Below, one piece after another: positions 10,109 through 19,847 of a stretch of DNA of 64,000 nucleotides (positions within the stretch are counted from its first letter, which is position 1; each line of letters starts with the position of its first letter). The stretch is from Phytopythium helicoides (taxonomy: Eukaryota > Oomycota > Peronosporomycetes > Pythiales > Pythiaceae). The position numbers and the translations under genes were made by a program. The stretch spans positions 62,001 through 126,000 of the forward strand of contig JANFNE010000043.1 in the NCBI GenBank assembly GCA_024867545.1. The letters are read 5' to 3'. A model generated the notes under the pieces. The model was not told where the DNA came from, did not search any database, and saw nothing but the letters and a program-made list of their open reading frames with translations.

Positions 10109-11170
10109 CTAGTTCTCGAGCACGACGCGGTAGCGCACCACGCCGTCGCGAACCATCTGGATTCCCTTGTTCGCCTCGCTCATCGGCAGCTTCTGGATGA
10201 TCGGACGCACGTTCTTCTCGGCGGCAAGCTTCAGCATGTCCTTGATCTCACCCGTGCTGCCAATCATGCTTCCCGTGAAGTTCGTGGCCTTGCCAACAAC
10301 ACTGAAGGCGTGGAAGCTGACGCTGTCGTTCGGAATGCCAACCATGATGAGCTTGCCGCGGAACGACAGGAAGCTCAGAAATAGGTCATACGGCATGCCA
10401 GTAGCATCAGCCGTCACCAGAAGAACTTCGACCGAGCCAGCAGCCTTCTTCGCTTGCTCCGGGTCGCTGTAGTTGACGAAATCATCGGCACCGAGACCAC
10501 GGATCTCCGCCTCCTTGTTGGCCGAGCGAGAGAACGCGACGACCGTAGCACCCATGGCCTTGGCAAACTGGATGCCGAGATGGCCAAGACCACCGATGCC
10601 GACAATACCCACACGGTCACCTGCCTTGACACCGGCGTTCTTGAACGGAGCGTACACGGTCACGCCAGCACAGAGCAGCGGAGCAGCGACGTCCGACGGG
10701 ATGTTCTCCGGGATCTGGAATGCGTAGTCGCCGAGCACACGAATGTACTCAGCGTATCCGCCGTACGAGTTGTGGCCGTCCTTGTAGGTGAAGTTGTACG
10801 TGCCGACTGAGTGCGGGCAGTACGCGTTGTCGCCCGAGGCGCACTGCTGGCACGGGGCGTTGGGGTCCTTGTTGAGGCACGCCCAAGCTTGAGCACCAAC
10901 ACCTACGCGGTCGCCCACCTTGTGCTCCGTCACCTTCTCGCCGACCTGCGTCACCTCACCGACGATCTCGTGGCCCACGACGCACGGGTACTTGGTCGGA
11001 CCCCAGCCGCTGTCGATAGTGTGGATGTCCGTGCCGCAGATACCGCAGTGCGAGATCTTGATCTCAACGTCCTCGGCGCCGAGCGGACGGGACTCGTAGG
11101 TCCAGGGCTTGACGGCCTCGCCCTGGTTGAAGCAGGCGTAGGCTTTGATGGAGCGCGGAGCGGCCGACAT
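10109..11170 (-). CDS. ADH2: NADP(H)-dependent zinc alcohol dehydrogenase
   Basis: 353 residues, ATG 11170 (MSAAPRSIKAYACFNQGE), uninterrupted. Zinc ligands and cofactor residues as in ADH1, with HCGICGTD and ACLNKDPNAPCQQC in the structural-zinc loop. First member of the direct repeat array. Its coding sequence is nearly identical to ADH3, including AATAGGTCATACGG at 10380-10393, whereas its upstream flank (11171 to about 11500) matches ADH4. It is therefore a mosaic made by gene conversion or unequal exchange. Confidence 0.94.
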   Translation of the reverse strand: MSAAPRSIKAYACFNQGEAVKPWTYESRPLGAEDVEIKISHCGICGTDIHTIDSGWGPTKYPCVVGHEIVGEVTQVGEKVTEHKVGDRVGVGAQAWACLNKDPNAPCQQCASGDNAYCPHSVGTYNFTYKDGHNSYGGYAEYIRVLGDYAFQIPENIPSDVAAPLLCAGVTVYAPFKNAGVKAGDRVGIVGIGGLGHLGIQFAKAMGATVVAFSRSANKEAEIRGLGADDFVNYSDPEQAKKAAGSVEVLLVTADATGMPYDLFLSFLSFRGKLIMVGIPNDSVSFHAFSVVGKATNFTGSMIGSTGEIKDMLKLAAEKNVRPIIQKLPMSEANKGIQMVRDGVVRYRVVLEN

Positions 11171-11216
11171 GTTTCCTGACAGGTGCAGAGAGGCGCGTCT
11201 GGACTGAGCTTGAGCT

Positions 11217-11232
11217 GGCGAATTCCAGAATG
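11217..11232 (-). promoter_or_regulatory. Initiator element of ADH2
   Basis: CATTCTGGAATTCGCC on the coding strand, about 46 nt before the ATG counted from its 3' edge. Confidence 0.7.
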
Positions 11233-12172
11233 AGACTGTGCTTGCCATGCAGTCGGTCAAAAATGGCCTCGCGGTCGCTCCACTCCCCCGCCCGCCCGAG
11301 CGAGCGCGGACAGTGCAACAAGTATGCTCACCGTGCCGATCCAAATGCTCGAAGTGGACCGTGGGTGTCAGCCACGGGAAGACACTCTCGCGGCAAAGTC
11401 TGTCATGAAAGCCCAGGGAACGACGCGATCACTGAAGTTGGCGATGAAGTAATACTTCGCTTACGTTATACAGTAGTACGGTATTCACAGTAATCCGTGA
11501 CGGATCCGTCAACGCGTACGTGTGCAGTGCGATTGCTTCACCCCCACGCGCTCGCGATTACTTCATAGCTCCTGCGTTATTGCTGTTTTCATGATTTGAT
11601 GGTTCGTGGCGCATCGCAGGGAGCCTACGAACTCGGCGTGCGTCGGGTGGGTGTCGTGATAGTTCGGTGCGCTGCCACATCGTTCCGATCGACGCACACG
11701 TCACGTTGTCCCTTCACAGCTGGATAACGAGCGCAAGGCTCAAACTCCGTACTGCAGCTATAAACAGATCATGACGCGCCGTACGGTCATACCTACCGCG
11801 CGCCATCTCTTCAAGACTTTGCTTAGGGGAAGCATATCCATTCGCATGCCACGCAACTCGCCTAGCACGGTTCAATGGCTGGCTAGCTAATTGGCTAGTT
11901 GGTTGACTGGTTCGTTGATTCGCAAAGATCTTCCCGCCATGCACTGCCTATAGAATCGGTGGCGACTCGCTTCCACCACTTTGACCGAATTCCGTGTCGC
12001 TGTACACTGCGTAGTTGACGAGCTCGTCAGTAGCACAAAGAAGCACGGACCTCACCTGGATCATTATAGCCTTTGCGCGCAGTCGCGACGGTCTGAGCGG
12101 ATCGCGCTGGTCTTGATGTGGTCCAAGTTGATGGTTGGTACGTCCCTTTCCTATCCTTTCTTTCTTTCACTT

Positions 12173-12212
12173 TTGTTGTTGTTGTTGTTGTTGTTGTTGG
12201 TTGGTTGGTTTT
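12173..12212 (+). repeat. TTG/TTGG microsatellite, spacer 1
   Basis: About eight TTG units then TTGG repeats, in the spacer between ADH2 and ADH3. The same tract recurs at 14498-14537 and, shortened, at 16800-16823; its contraction accounts for part of the 45-bp difference of the third unit. Confidence 0.8.
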
Positions 12213-12433
12213 CATTTTGCGTGTGTGTCTGTACATTGCACATTGCGCATTGCGCTGCTTACAGTACTCTTCGGAGGCGACTCCTACCATACTATGCGCA
12301 GGAAATCGTCTACCCGACCCACGCAATGCGATCGACGAGAGAGCAGCAAGAGAAGAGATGATCTACATTCGGTTGACCAGTCAGCAGAGAAGTGCCTTTC
12401 TAAGTGACCTACTTGGTGGATCGAGCGAGATGA

Positions 12434-13495
12434 TCAGTTCTCGAGCACGACGCGGTAGCGCACCACGCCGTCGCGAACCATCTGGATTCCCTTGTTCGCC
12501 TCGCTCATCGGCAGCTTCTGGATGATCGGACGCACGTTCTTCTCGGCGGCAAGCTTCAGCATGTCCTTGATCTCACCCGTGCTGCCAATCATGCTTCCCG
12601 TGAAGTTCGTGGCCTTGCCAACAACACTGAAGGCGTGGAAGCTGACGCTGTCGTTCGGAATGCCAACCATGATGAGCTTGCCGCGGAACGACAGGAAGCT
12701 CAGAAATAGGTCATACGGCATGCCAGTAGCATCAGCCGTCACCAGAAGAACTTCGACCGAGCCAGCAGCCTTCTTCGCTTGCTCCGGGTCGCTGTAGTTG
12801 ACGAAATCATCGGCACCGAGACCACGGATCTCCGCCTCCTTGTTGGCCGAGCGAGAGAACGCGACGACCGTAGCACCCATGGCCTTGGCAAACTGGATGC
12901 CGAGATGGCCAAGACCACCGATGCCGACAATACCCACACGGTCACCTGCCTTGACACCGGCGTTCTTGAACGGAGCGTACACGGTCACGCCAGCACAGAG
13001 CAGCGGAGCAGCGACGTCCGACGGGATGTTCTCCGGGATCTGGAACGCGTAGTCGCCGAGCACACGGATGTACTCAGCGTATCCGCCGTACGAGTTGTGG
13101 CCGTCCTTGTAGGTGAAGTTGTACGTGCCGACTGAGTGCGGGCAGTACGCGTTGTCGCCCGAGGCGCACTGCTGGCACGGGGCGTTGGGGTCCTTGTTGA
13201 GGCACGCCCAAGCTTGAGCACCAACACCTACGCGGTCGCCCACCTTGTGCTCCGTCACCTTCTCACCGACCTGCGTCACCTCACCGACAATCTCATGGCC
13301 CACGACGCACGGGTACTTGGTCGGACCCCAGCCGCTGTCGATAGTGTGGATGTCCGTGCCGCAGATACCGCAGTGCGAGATCTTGATCTCAACGTCCTCG
13401 GCGCCGAGCGGACGGGACTCGTAGGTCCAGGGCTTGACGGCTTCGCCCTGGTTGAAGCAGGCGTAGGCTTTGATGGAGCGCGGAGCGGTCGACAT
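12434..13495 (-). CDS. ADH3: NADP(H)-dependent zinc alcohol dehydrogenase
   Basis: 353 residues, ATG 13495 (MSTAPRSIKAYACFNQGE). Same length, ligands and cofactor motif as ADH2 and almost the same protein; the visible change is Ser-Thr for Ser-Ala at positions 2-3. Its upstream flank diverges from those of ADH2 and ADH4 (a purine-rich leader with GGAGGAGAGGAG at 13515-13526), so this copy may be expressed differently. Intact frame. Confidence 0.94.
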   Translation of the reverse strand: MSTAPRSIKAYACFNQGEAVKPWTYESRPLGAEDVEIKISHCGICGTDIHTIDSGWGPTKYPCVVGHEIVGEVTQVGEKVTEHKVGDRVGVGAQAWACLNKDPNAPCQQCASGDNAYCPHSVGTYNFTYKDGHNSYGGYAEYIRVLGDYAFQIPENIPSDVAAPLLCAGVTVYAPFKNAGVKAGDRVGIVGIGGLGHLGIQFAKAMGATVVAFSRSANKEAEIRGLGADDFVNYSDPEQAKKAAGSVEVLLVTADATGMPYDLFLSFLSFRGKLIMVGIPNDSVSFHAFSVVGKATNFTGSMIGSTGEIKDMLKLAAEKNVRPIIQKLPMSEANKGIQMVRDGVVRYRVVLEN

Positions 13496-13546
13496 GTTTC
13501 TTGACAGGTGAAAGGAGGAGAGGAGTGCTTGGTGTAAACTTGAACT

Positions 13547-13562
13547 GGTGAATTCCAGAATG
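13547..13562 (-). promoter_or_regulatory. Initiator element of ADH3
   Basis: CATTCTGGAATTCACC on the coding strand, retained although the sequence around it differs from ADH2/ADH4. Confidence 0.65.
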
Positions 13563-14497
13563 AGACTGTGCTTGCCATGCAGACGGTCAAAAATGACCGC
13601 GTGGCCACGCCCCCGCCCGAGAGAGCACGGACAGTGCAGCAAGTATGCTCACCGTGCCGAGCCAAATGCTCGAAATGAACCGTGGGTGTTAGCCACAGGA
13701 AGACACTCTCGCGGCAAAGCCTGCTATGTAAGCTCAGGGTTTGACGCGATCACTGAAGTTGAAGACTTCACCGGAGGCGATGAAGTAATACCTCGCTTAC
13801 GTCATACAGTAGTACGGTATTATTTATGTATTAACAGTAATCCGTGACGGATCCGTCAACGCGTACGTGTGCGTGCGTGCGTGCGTGGCAGTGCGATTGC
13901 TTCACCCCCACGCGCTCGCGATTACTTCATAGCTCCTGCGTTATTGCTGTTTTCATGATTTGATGGTTCGTGGCGCATCGCAGGGAGCCTACGAACTCGG
14001 CGTGCGTCGGGTGGGTGTCGTGATAGTTCGGTGCGCTGCCACATCGTTCCGATCGACGCACACGTCACGTTGTCCCTTCACAGCTGGATAACGAGCGCAA
14101 GGCTCAAACTCCGTACTCCAGCTATAAACAGATCACCTACCGTGTGCCATCTCTTCATTACTTTGCTTGGGGGAAACATATCCATTCGCATGCCACGCAA
14201 CTCGCCTAGCACGGTTCAATGACTGGCTAGCTATTTGGCTAGTTGGTCGACTGGTTCGTTGATTCGCAAAGATCTTCCCGCCATGCATTGCCTATAGACT
14301 CGGCGACGACTCGCTTCCACCATTTTGACCGAATTCCATGTCGCTGTACACTGCGTAGCTGGCAAAGTAGCACGGACCTCACCTGCCTCCTTATAGCCTT
14401 TGAGCGCAGTCGCGACGGTCTGAGCGGATCGCGCTGATCTTGATGTGGTCCAAGTTGATGGTTGGTACGTCCCTTTCCTATCCTTTCTTTCTTTCAC

Positions 14498-14537
14498 TTT
14501 TGTTGTTGTTGTTGTTGTTGTTGTTGGTTGGTTGGTT
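14498..14537 (+). repeat. TTG/TTGG microsatellite, spacer 2
   Basis: Second copy of the spacer tract, same length as in spacer 1. Confidence 0.8.
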
Positions 14538-14758
14538 TTCATTTTGCGTGTGTGTCTGTACATTGCACATTGCGCATTGCGCTGCTTACAGTACTCTTCG
14601 GAGGCGACTCCTACCATACTATGCGCAGGAAATCGTCTACCCGACCCACGCAATGCGATCGACGAGAGAGCAGCAAGAGAAGAGATGATCTACATTCGGT
14701 TGACCAGTCAGCAGAGAAGTGCCTTTCTAAGTGACCTACTTCGGTAGATCGAGCGAGA

Positions 14759-15820
14759 TCAGTTCTCAAGCACGACACGGTAGCGCACCACGCCGTCGCG
14801 AACCATCTGGATCCCCTTGTTCGCCTCCCTCATCGGCAGCTTCTGGATGATCGGACGCACGTTCTTCTCGGCGGCAAGCTTCAGCATGTCCTTGATCTCG
14901 CCCGTGCTGCCAATCATGCTTCCCGTGAAGTTCGTGGCCTTGCCAACCACACTGAAGGCGTGAAAGCTGACGCTGTCATTCGGAATGCCAACCATGATGA
15001 GCTTGCCGCGGAACGACAGGAAGCTCAGGAATAGATCATACGGCATGCCAGTAGCATCGGCCGTCACCAGAAGAACTTCGACCGAGCCAGCAGCCTTCTT
15101 CGCTTGCTCCGGGTCGCTGTAGTTGACGAAATCATCGGCACCGAGACCACGGATCTCCGCCTCCTTGTTAGCCGATCGAGAGAACGCGACGACCGTAGCA
15201 CCCATGGCCTTGGCGAACTGGATGCCGAGGTGGCCAAGACCACCAATGCCGACAATACCCACACGGTCACCCGCCTTGACACCGGCGTTCTTGAACGGCG
15301 CGTACACGGTCACGCCAGCGCAGAGCAGCGGAGCCGCGGCGTCCGACGGGATGTTCTCCGGGATCTGGAATGCGTAGTCGCCGAGCACACGAATGTACTC
15401 AGCGTATCCGCCGTACGAGTTGTGGCCGTCCTTGTAGGTGAAGTTGTACGTGCCGACCGAGTGCGGGCAGTAGGCATTGTCGCCCGAGGCGCACTGCTCG
15501 CACGGAGCGTTGGGGTCCTTGTTGAGGCACGCCCAAGCCTGAGCACCGACACCCACGCGGTCGCCCACCTTGTGCTCCGTCACCTTCTCGCCGACCTGCG
15601 TCACCTCACCGACAATCTCATGGCCCACGACGCACGGGTACTTGGTCGGACCCCAGCCGCTGTCGATGGTGTGGATGTCCGTGCCGCAGATACCGCAGTG
15701 CGAGATCTTGATCTCAACGTCCTCGGCGCCGAGCGGACGGGACTCGTAGGTCCAGGGCTTGACGGCCTCGCCCTGGTTGAAGCAGGCGTAGGCTTTGATG
15801 GAGCGCGGAGCGGCCGACAT
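14759..15820 (-). CDS. ADH4: NADP(H)-dependent zinc alcohol dehydrogenase
   Basis: 353 residues, ATG 15820 (MSAAPRSIKAYACFNQGE), intact. Differs from ADH2/3 by a few residues: APCEQC for APCQQC in the structural-zinc loop, SDAAAPLL for SDVAAPLL, and LPMREANKG for LPMSEANKG near the end. Synonymous changes are more frequent. The 5' flank is essentially that of ADH2. Confidence 0.94.
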   Translation of the reverse strand: MSAAPRSIKAYACFNQGEAVKPWTYESRPLGAEDVEIKISHCGICGTDIHTIDSGWGPTKYPCVVGHEIVGEVTQVGEKVTEHKVGDRVGVGAQAWACLNKDPNAPCEQCASGDNAYCPHSVGTYNFTYKDGHNSYGGYAEYIRVLGDYAFQIPENIPSDAAAPLLCAGVTVYAPFKNAGVKAGDRVGIVGIGGLGHLGIQFAKAMGATVVAFSRSANKEAEIRGLGADDFVNYSDPEQAKKAAGSVEVLLVTADATGMPYDLFLSFLSFRGKLIMVGIPNDSVSFHAFSVVGKATNFTGSMIGSTGEIKDMLKLAAEKNVRPIIQKLPMREANKGIQMVRDGVVRYRVVLEN

Positions 15821-15866
15821 GTTTCCTGACAGGTGCAGAGAGGCGTGTCTGGACTGAGCTTGAGCT

Positions 15867-15882
15867 GGCGAATTCCAGAATG
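15867..15882 (-). promoter_or_regulatory. Initiator element of ADH4
   Basis: CATTCTGGAATTCGCC on the coding strand, same spacing as ADH2. Confidence 0.7.
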
Positions 15883-16799
15883 AGACTGTGCTTGCCATGC
15901 AGTCGGTCAAAAATGGCCTCGCGGTCGCTCCACTCCCCCGCCCGCCCGAGCGAGCGCGGACAGTGCAACAAGTATGCTCACCGTGCCGATCCAAATGCTC
16001 GAAGTGGACCGTGGGTGTCAGCCACGGGAAGACACTCTCGCGGCAAAGTCTGTCATGAAAGCCCAGGGAACGACGCGATCACTGAAGTTGGCGATGAAGT
16101 AATACTTCGCTTACGTTATACAGTAGTACGGTATTCACAGTAATCCGTGACGGATCCGTCAACGCGTACGTGTGCGTGCGATTGCTTCACCCCACGCGCT
16201 CGCGATTACTTCATAGCACCATGCGTGATCGCTGCTTTCATGATTTGATGATTCGTGGCGCATCGCAGGGAGTCTACGGACTCGGCGTGCGTCGGGTGGG
16301 TGTCGTGACAGTTCGGCGCGCTGCCACATTGTTCCGATCGACACACACGTCGCGTTGTCCCTTCACAACTGGATAACGAGTGCAAGGCTCAAACTCCGTA
16401 CTCCAGCTATAAACAGATCACCTACCGTGTGCCATCTCTTCATTACTTTGCTTGGGGGAAACATATCCATTCGCATGCCACGCAACTCGCCTAGCACGGT
16501 TCAATGACTGGCTAGCTATTTGGCTAGTTGGTCGACTGGTTCGTTGATTCGCAAAGATCTTCCCGCCATGCATTGCCTATAGACTCGGCGACGACTCGCT
16601 TCCACCATTTTGACCGAATTCCGTGTCGCTGTACACTGCGTAGTTGACGAGCTCGTCAGTAGCACAAAGAAGCACGGACCTCACCTGGATCATTATAGCC
16701 TTTGCGCGCAGTCGCGACGGTCTGAGCGGATCGCGCTGGTCTTGATGTGGTCCTAGTTGATGGTTGGTGCGTCCCTTTCCTTTCCTTTCTTTCTTTCAC

Positions 16800-16823
16800 T
16801 TTTTTGTTGTTGTTGGTTGTGTT
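16800..16823 (+). repeat. Shortened TTG microsatellite, spacer 3
   Basis: TTTTTGTTGTTGTTGG then GTGTTTT: the same tract as in spacers 1 and 2, contracted and interrupted. Confidence 0.7.
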
Positions 16824-17038
16824 TTCATGTTGCATTTGTATCTGTACATTGCACATTGCGCATTGGACTGCTTACAGTACTCTTCGGAGGCAACTCCTAC
16901 CATTGCGCAGGAAATCGTCTACCCGAACCACGCAACGCTATCAATGAGAGAGCAACAAGAGAAGAAAGGATCTACATGCGGTTGACCAGTCAGAAGAGAA
17001 GTGCCTTTCTCAGTACCTACTTCGTAGATCGAGCGAGA

Positions 17039-18104
17039 TCAGTTCTCAAGCACGACACGGTAGCGCACCACGCCGTCGCGAACCATCTGGATCCCCTTGT
17101 TCGCCTCGCTCATCGGCAGCTTCTGGATGATCGGACGCACGTTCTTCTCGGCGGCAAGCTTCAGCATACTCTTGACGTCGGCGATCGAGCCAATTGCGCT
17201 GCCGACAATCTTTCGGCCCTTCGGCACAAGGTTGTACGGGTACAACTTGATCTGGTCTTCCGGTAGACCAACCATAACAAGCGTGCCGCGGAATCCCAAA
17301 AAGCTCATGAAGAGGTCATATGGCATGTCCTTGGCGTCCGCCGTCACGAGCAATAGATCAACCGAGCCAGCAGCCTTCTCTGACTGCTCCTTGTCACTGT
17401 AGTTGACAAACTCATCAGCTCCAAGAGCACGGACCTCAGCCTCCTTGTTAGCCGAGCGAGAGAACGCCACGACGGTGGCACCCATAGCCTTGGCGAACTG
17501 CAGAGCGAGATGACCAAGGCCGCCGATGCCAACGACGCCAACGCGGTCACCGGGCTTCACACCAGCCTCCTTGAATGGCGTGAAAACGGTCGTGCCAGCG
17601 CAGAGCAGCGGAGCCGCCTCGTCCGACGGGATGATCTCAGGGATCTTGAACGCGTACACCGCAGCGACACGCACGTACTCGGCGTATCCTCCGTACGACG
17701 TCCTTGCCGTCCGCGTAGTGATCACTGTACGTCATCACCATGCGAGGGCAATACGCGTCCGCCCCAGTGGCGCACGCCTTGCAAGGCTTGTCGGCGTCCT
17801 TGTTGAGGCACGCCCAGACCATTGCACCGACACCGACGCGGTCACCGACTTTCAGGTCCTTGACTTCGGGGCCAGCGATCGTTACTTCGCCAACGATCTC
17901 GTGACCAGGAACGCACGGTTCGTCGAAGGCTCCCCAGCCGCCGCCAATTGCATGCACGTCAGTCCCACAGATTCCGCAGTGGGAGATCTTGATCTCGACA
18001 TCATCGGGGCCAAGTGGACGTGACTCGTATTGCCATGGCTTGATGGCTTGACCCGAGGCGTACGCGGCGTAGGCATTGATGGTGCGAGGTGCAGACGAAG
18101 ACAT
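17039..18104 (-). CDS. ADH5: chimeric zinc alcohol dehydrogenase, one frame break
   Basis: From ATG 18104 (MSSSAPRTINAYAAYASGQ) the product would be 354 residues. An extra base near 17702 (AAGGACG for AAGACG in the DGKTSYGG segment) breaks the frame. The bulk of the protein is closest to ADH8 (GPDDVEIKISHCGICGTD, DLLLVTADAKDMPYDLFM, KLYPYNLVPKGRKIVGSAI). The last ~125 nt (17039 to about 17165) and the 3' flank instead match ADH2-4 almost exactly (IIQKLPMSEANKGIQMVRDG). This is a gene-conversion or recombination junction at the edge of the repeat array. Zinc and cofactor residues are kept. Confidence 0.88.
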
Positions 18105-18168
18105 CGGGATTTGGGCTGTAAGGAAGGTTGCTTGCGAAGTAGTTGTCAGTTGGCTGCTTGGGCTGCTC

Positions 18169-18184
18169 GGCAGATTGCAGAATG
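18169..18184 (-). promoter_or_regulatory. Initiator element of ADH5
   Basis: CATTCTGCAATCTGCC on the coding strand, preceded by GCT as in the ADH8 promoter (GCTCATTCTGCA). Confidence 0.65.
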
Positions 18185-18358
18185 AGCTAGGAGGAGGTCG
18201 ACGGCTCATTGCCCACGAAAAGAGAGAGGCTTGCTTTGCAATTCGTAACAGCGCTGCCTGCTGTAGGTATCTTCCGTTGATTGGCCATATGCTGTCGACC
18301 GTCAACATCTCAAATCCGTCAACACGAGCGATTGGGCTCCCCACCGTCGCTCGCTGTA

Positions 18359-18486
18359 CACTGTACCGGGATTGAGTTTGATCTAGCGCTTCGGTCTTCT
18401 CCTCTCTTGCATCAACTCAACTCAACGCACTGTACCGGGATTGAGTTTGATCTAGCGCTTCGGTCTTCTCCTCTCTTGCATCAACT
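18359..18486. repeat. Tandem duplication, 59 bp identical, 69-bp period
   Basis: A 59-bp segment beginning CACTGTACCGGGATTGAGTT occurs at 18359-18417 and again, with no difference I can see, at 18428-18486. It is non-coding and lies between ADH5 and the decayed ADH unit. Confidence 0.85.
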
Positions 18487-18519
18487 TCATGCTAAGTGCT
18501 AGGAGATTACGATGGCGGG

Positions 18520-18765
18520 TGGGACTGTTGTCCTCCTGCTTTACAGCAGGTAAGCAGATCCTGGTATGCCATCTCTTCAAGTCTTCGCTTAGAGCAATCG
18601 CATGCCACACAACTGACCGAGCACAGTTCACTGGCTGGTAGCTTGGCAAAGAATCTCCCTTCCAATGCACTATTAGTCGCTTTGACTGAACTTCGTTCTA
18701 GGAGTACAACTCGATAGCGGACAATGCTATCATGAACCATCTGGATGCCCAGGTATCCTCCACCT
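18520..18765 (-). pseudogene. Decayed remnant of a further ADH repeat unit
   Basis: Two pieces keep the order of the repeat units. 18568-18690 is a degraded copy of the inter-ADH spacer (GCCATCTCTTCAAG, GCATGCCAC, GAGCACAGTTCA...GGCTGG). About 18697-18760 is a degraded ADH 3' end whose minus-strand translation reads GIQMVHDSIVRYRVVL, against GIQMVRDGVVRYRVVL in ADH2-4. The rest of the gene is not recognisable. It marks an older duplication at the upstream edge of the array. Confidence 0.7.
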
Positions 18766-19138
18766 GCAGGGATAGATGTAAGAAGACACAAGCGAGAGCT
18801 TCCCGAGCCCAGCCTCGAGAAACTCGTCGACGACGCCAACGACATCCGACGGCAACGACATCCTCGGAATTTTGTCAGCTCAGTGGCGGAGTCGTTCTCC
18901 ATGAAGCTTCCAGTCGATGCCAAATTCCATCGCGTGGCTTGCATCTCTGAGGAACCGTGTGTGTGGTCGCCTTTGAAGTCGTCTCATAAAAGTCGATGGG
19001 CGGTGTCACCGCGTCACCACGGCCGAGTGCTGAGCCCACGTGGGAGATATTCCAGCTCCTCGCTTGTCACCATGTCGTCCGCTTTTGGCCAATCAGAACC
19101 TGACCGACGGACCCGGACCTCAGAGCTAGACACGCGCG

Positions 19139-19766
19139 ATGGAGAAGCCGCTGCGGGTCTCGACGCCCGGCGACGCCTCTGGAAGCCCCGCGCGCCCCGC
19201 GGGCGGCGGCAGCGGCGCGTCGACGCCCGGGAAGGAGGCGCACGTGACGTGGGACGAGGAGACGATCGCGCGGCACGACCTGGAGCGCGGCACGCGCATG
19301 AAGATCGACGAGCCCAACACGCCGTTCCACTACTACCGCGGGTCGGAGCTGGAGCGCGAGGACCGCGGGGACGTGTCGCCCGCGCGCAGCGTCTCGGGCA
19401 AGGAGGGCCAAGGGCTGGAGGTGCGCCGGCCGCTCGCAGTGGGGGACTGACCGTGTGGCGTGGCTGACGAGCGCTCGCGACCAGTGGAACGAGCTCGAGA
19501 GCAAGCTGCTGCACGCGCAGAGCGCCAAGAAGAGCGACTGGGACAGCAGCGACGACGAGGAGGAGGACGCGGCCGCCGAGACCGCCGGACCCTTCGCGGA
19601 GCGGGATGCAGAGGGACGCAAGCTCGTGCACGACCCAAAGTTCGCCGAGAAGCGCAAGATGCACTACAACGAGTTCGAGCGCGTGCGCGCGTGGAAAATG
19701 CAGCACGCCAACGACGAGGATGAGGACGAGGATGAGAGTAAGCCCGAAGCCAAGACGGACAAGTAG
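19139..19766 (+). CDS. PPP1R2: Protein phosphatase 1 inhibitor-2 homologue
   Basis: Inhibitor-2 binds and regulates the PP1 catalytic subunit. Recognised by HVTWDEETIARHDLERGTR followed by KIDEPNTPFHYY, which matches the conserved KxxWDEExIxxHDxERGTRxKIDEPxTP block, and later EKRKMHYNEFE, equivalent to the KLHYNEG helix that covers the PP1 active site. Acidic stretches (DSSDDEEEDA, DEDEDEDESK) are typical. A 64-nt intron, 19421-19484, joins GQGLE to WNELESKLL in phase 0. Spliced length is 187 residues. It starts at the first ATG of the frame. Confidence 0.85.
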
Positions 19767-19847
19767 GCTGCAGCGAGGGACCTAAAATCATAGCGGCTTG
19801 GGCGGGCATGTTCATAGCTTATACGTGCAAGATGCATGAGCGCGCGC

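Larger units (their letters stand above)
10109..17038. repeat. Direct repeat array of ADH units (2325, 2325 and 2280 bp)
   Basis: Units begin at the 3' ends of ADH2 (10109), ADH3 (12434), ADH4 (14759) and ADH5 (17039). Spacing is 2325, 2325 and 2280 bp. Each unit contains an ADH gene, its promoter and a ~0.9-1.2 kb spacer with shared landmarks: a GGATCCGTCAACGCGTACGT block (11501, 13849, 16154), CTATAAACAGATCA, a CTAGCTAxTTGGCTAGTTGG block, a TTG microsatellite and the 3' flank of the next gene. Differences are scattered in patches, indicating recent duplication with later exchange between units. Confidence 0.92.

Noticed and set aside
10109..18765. Direct repeats considered as a CRISPR array or transposon
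   Set aside because: The repeat unit is a gene plus spacer of 2.3 kb, without short spacers, terminal inverted repeats or transposase.
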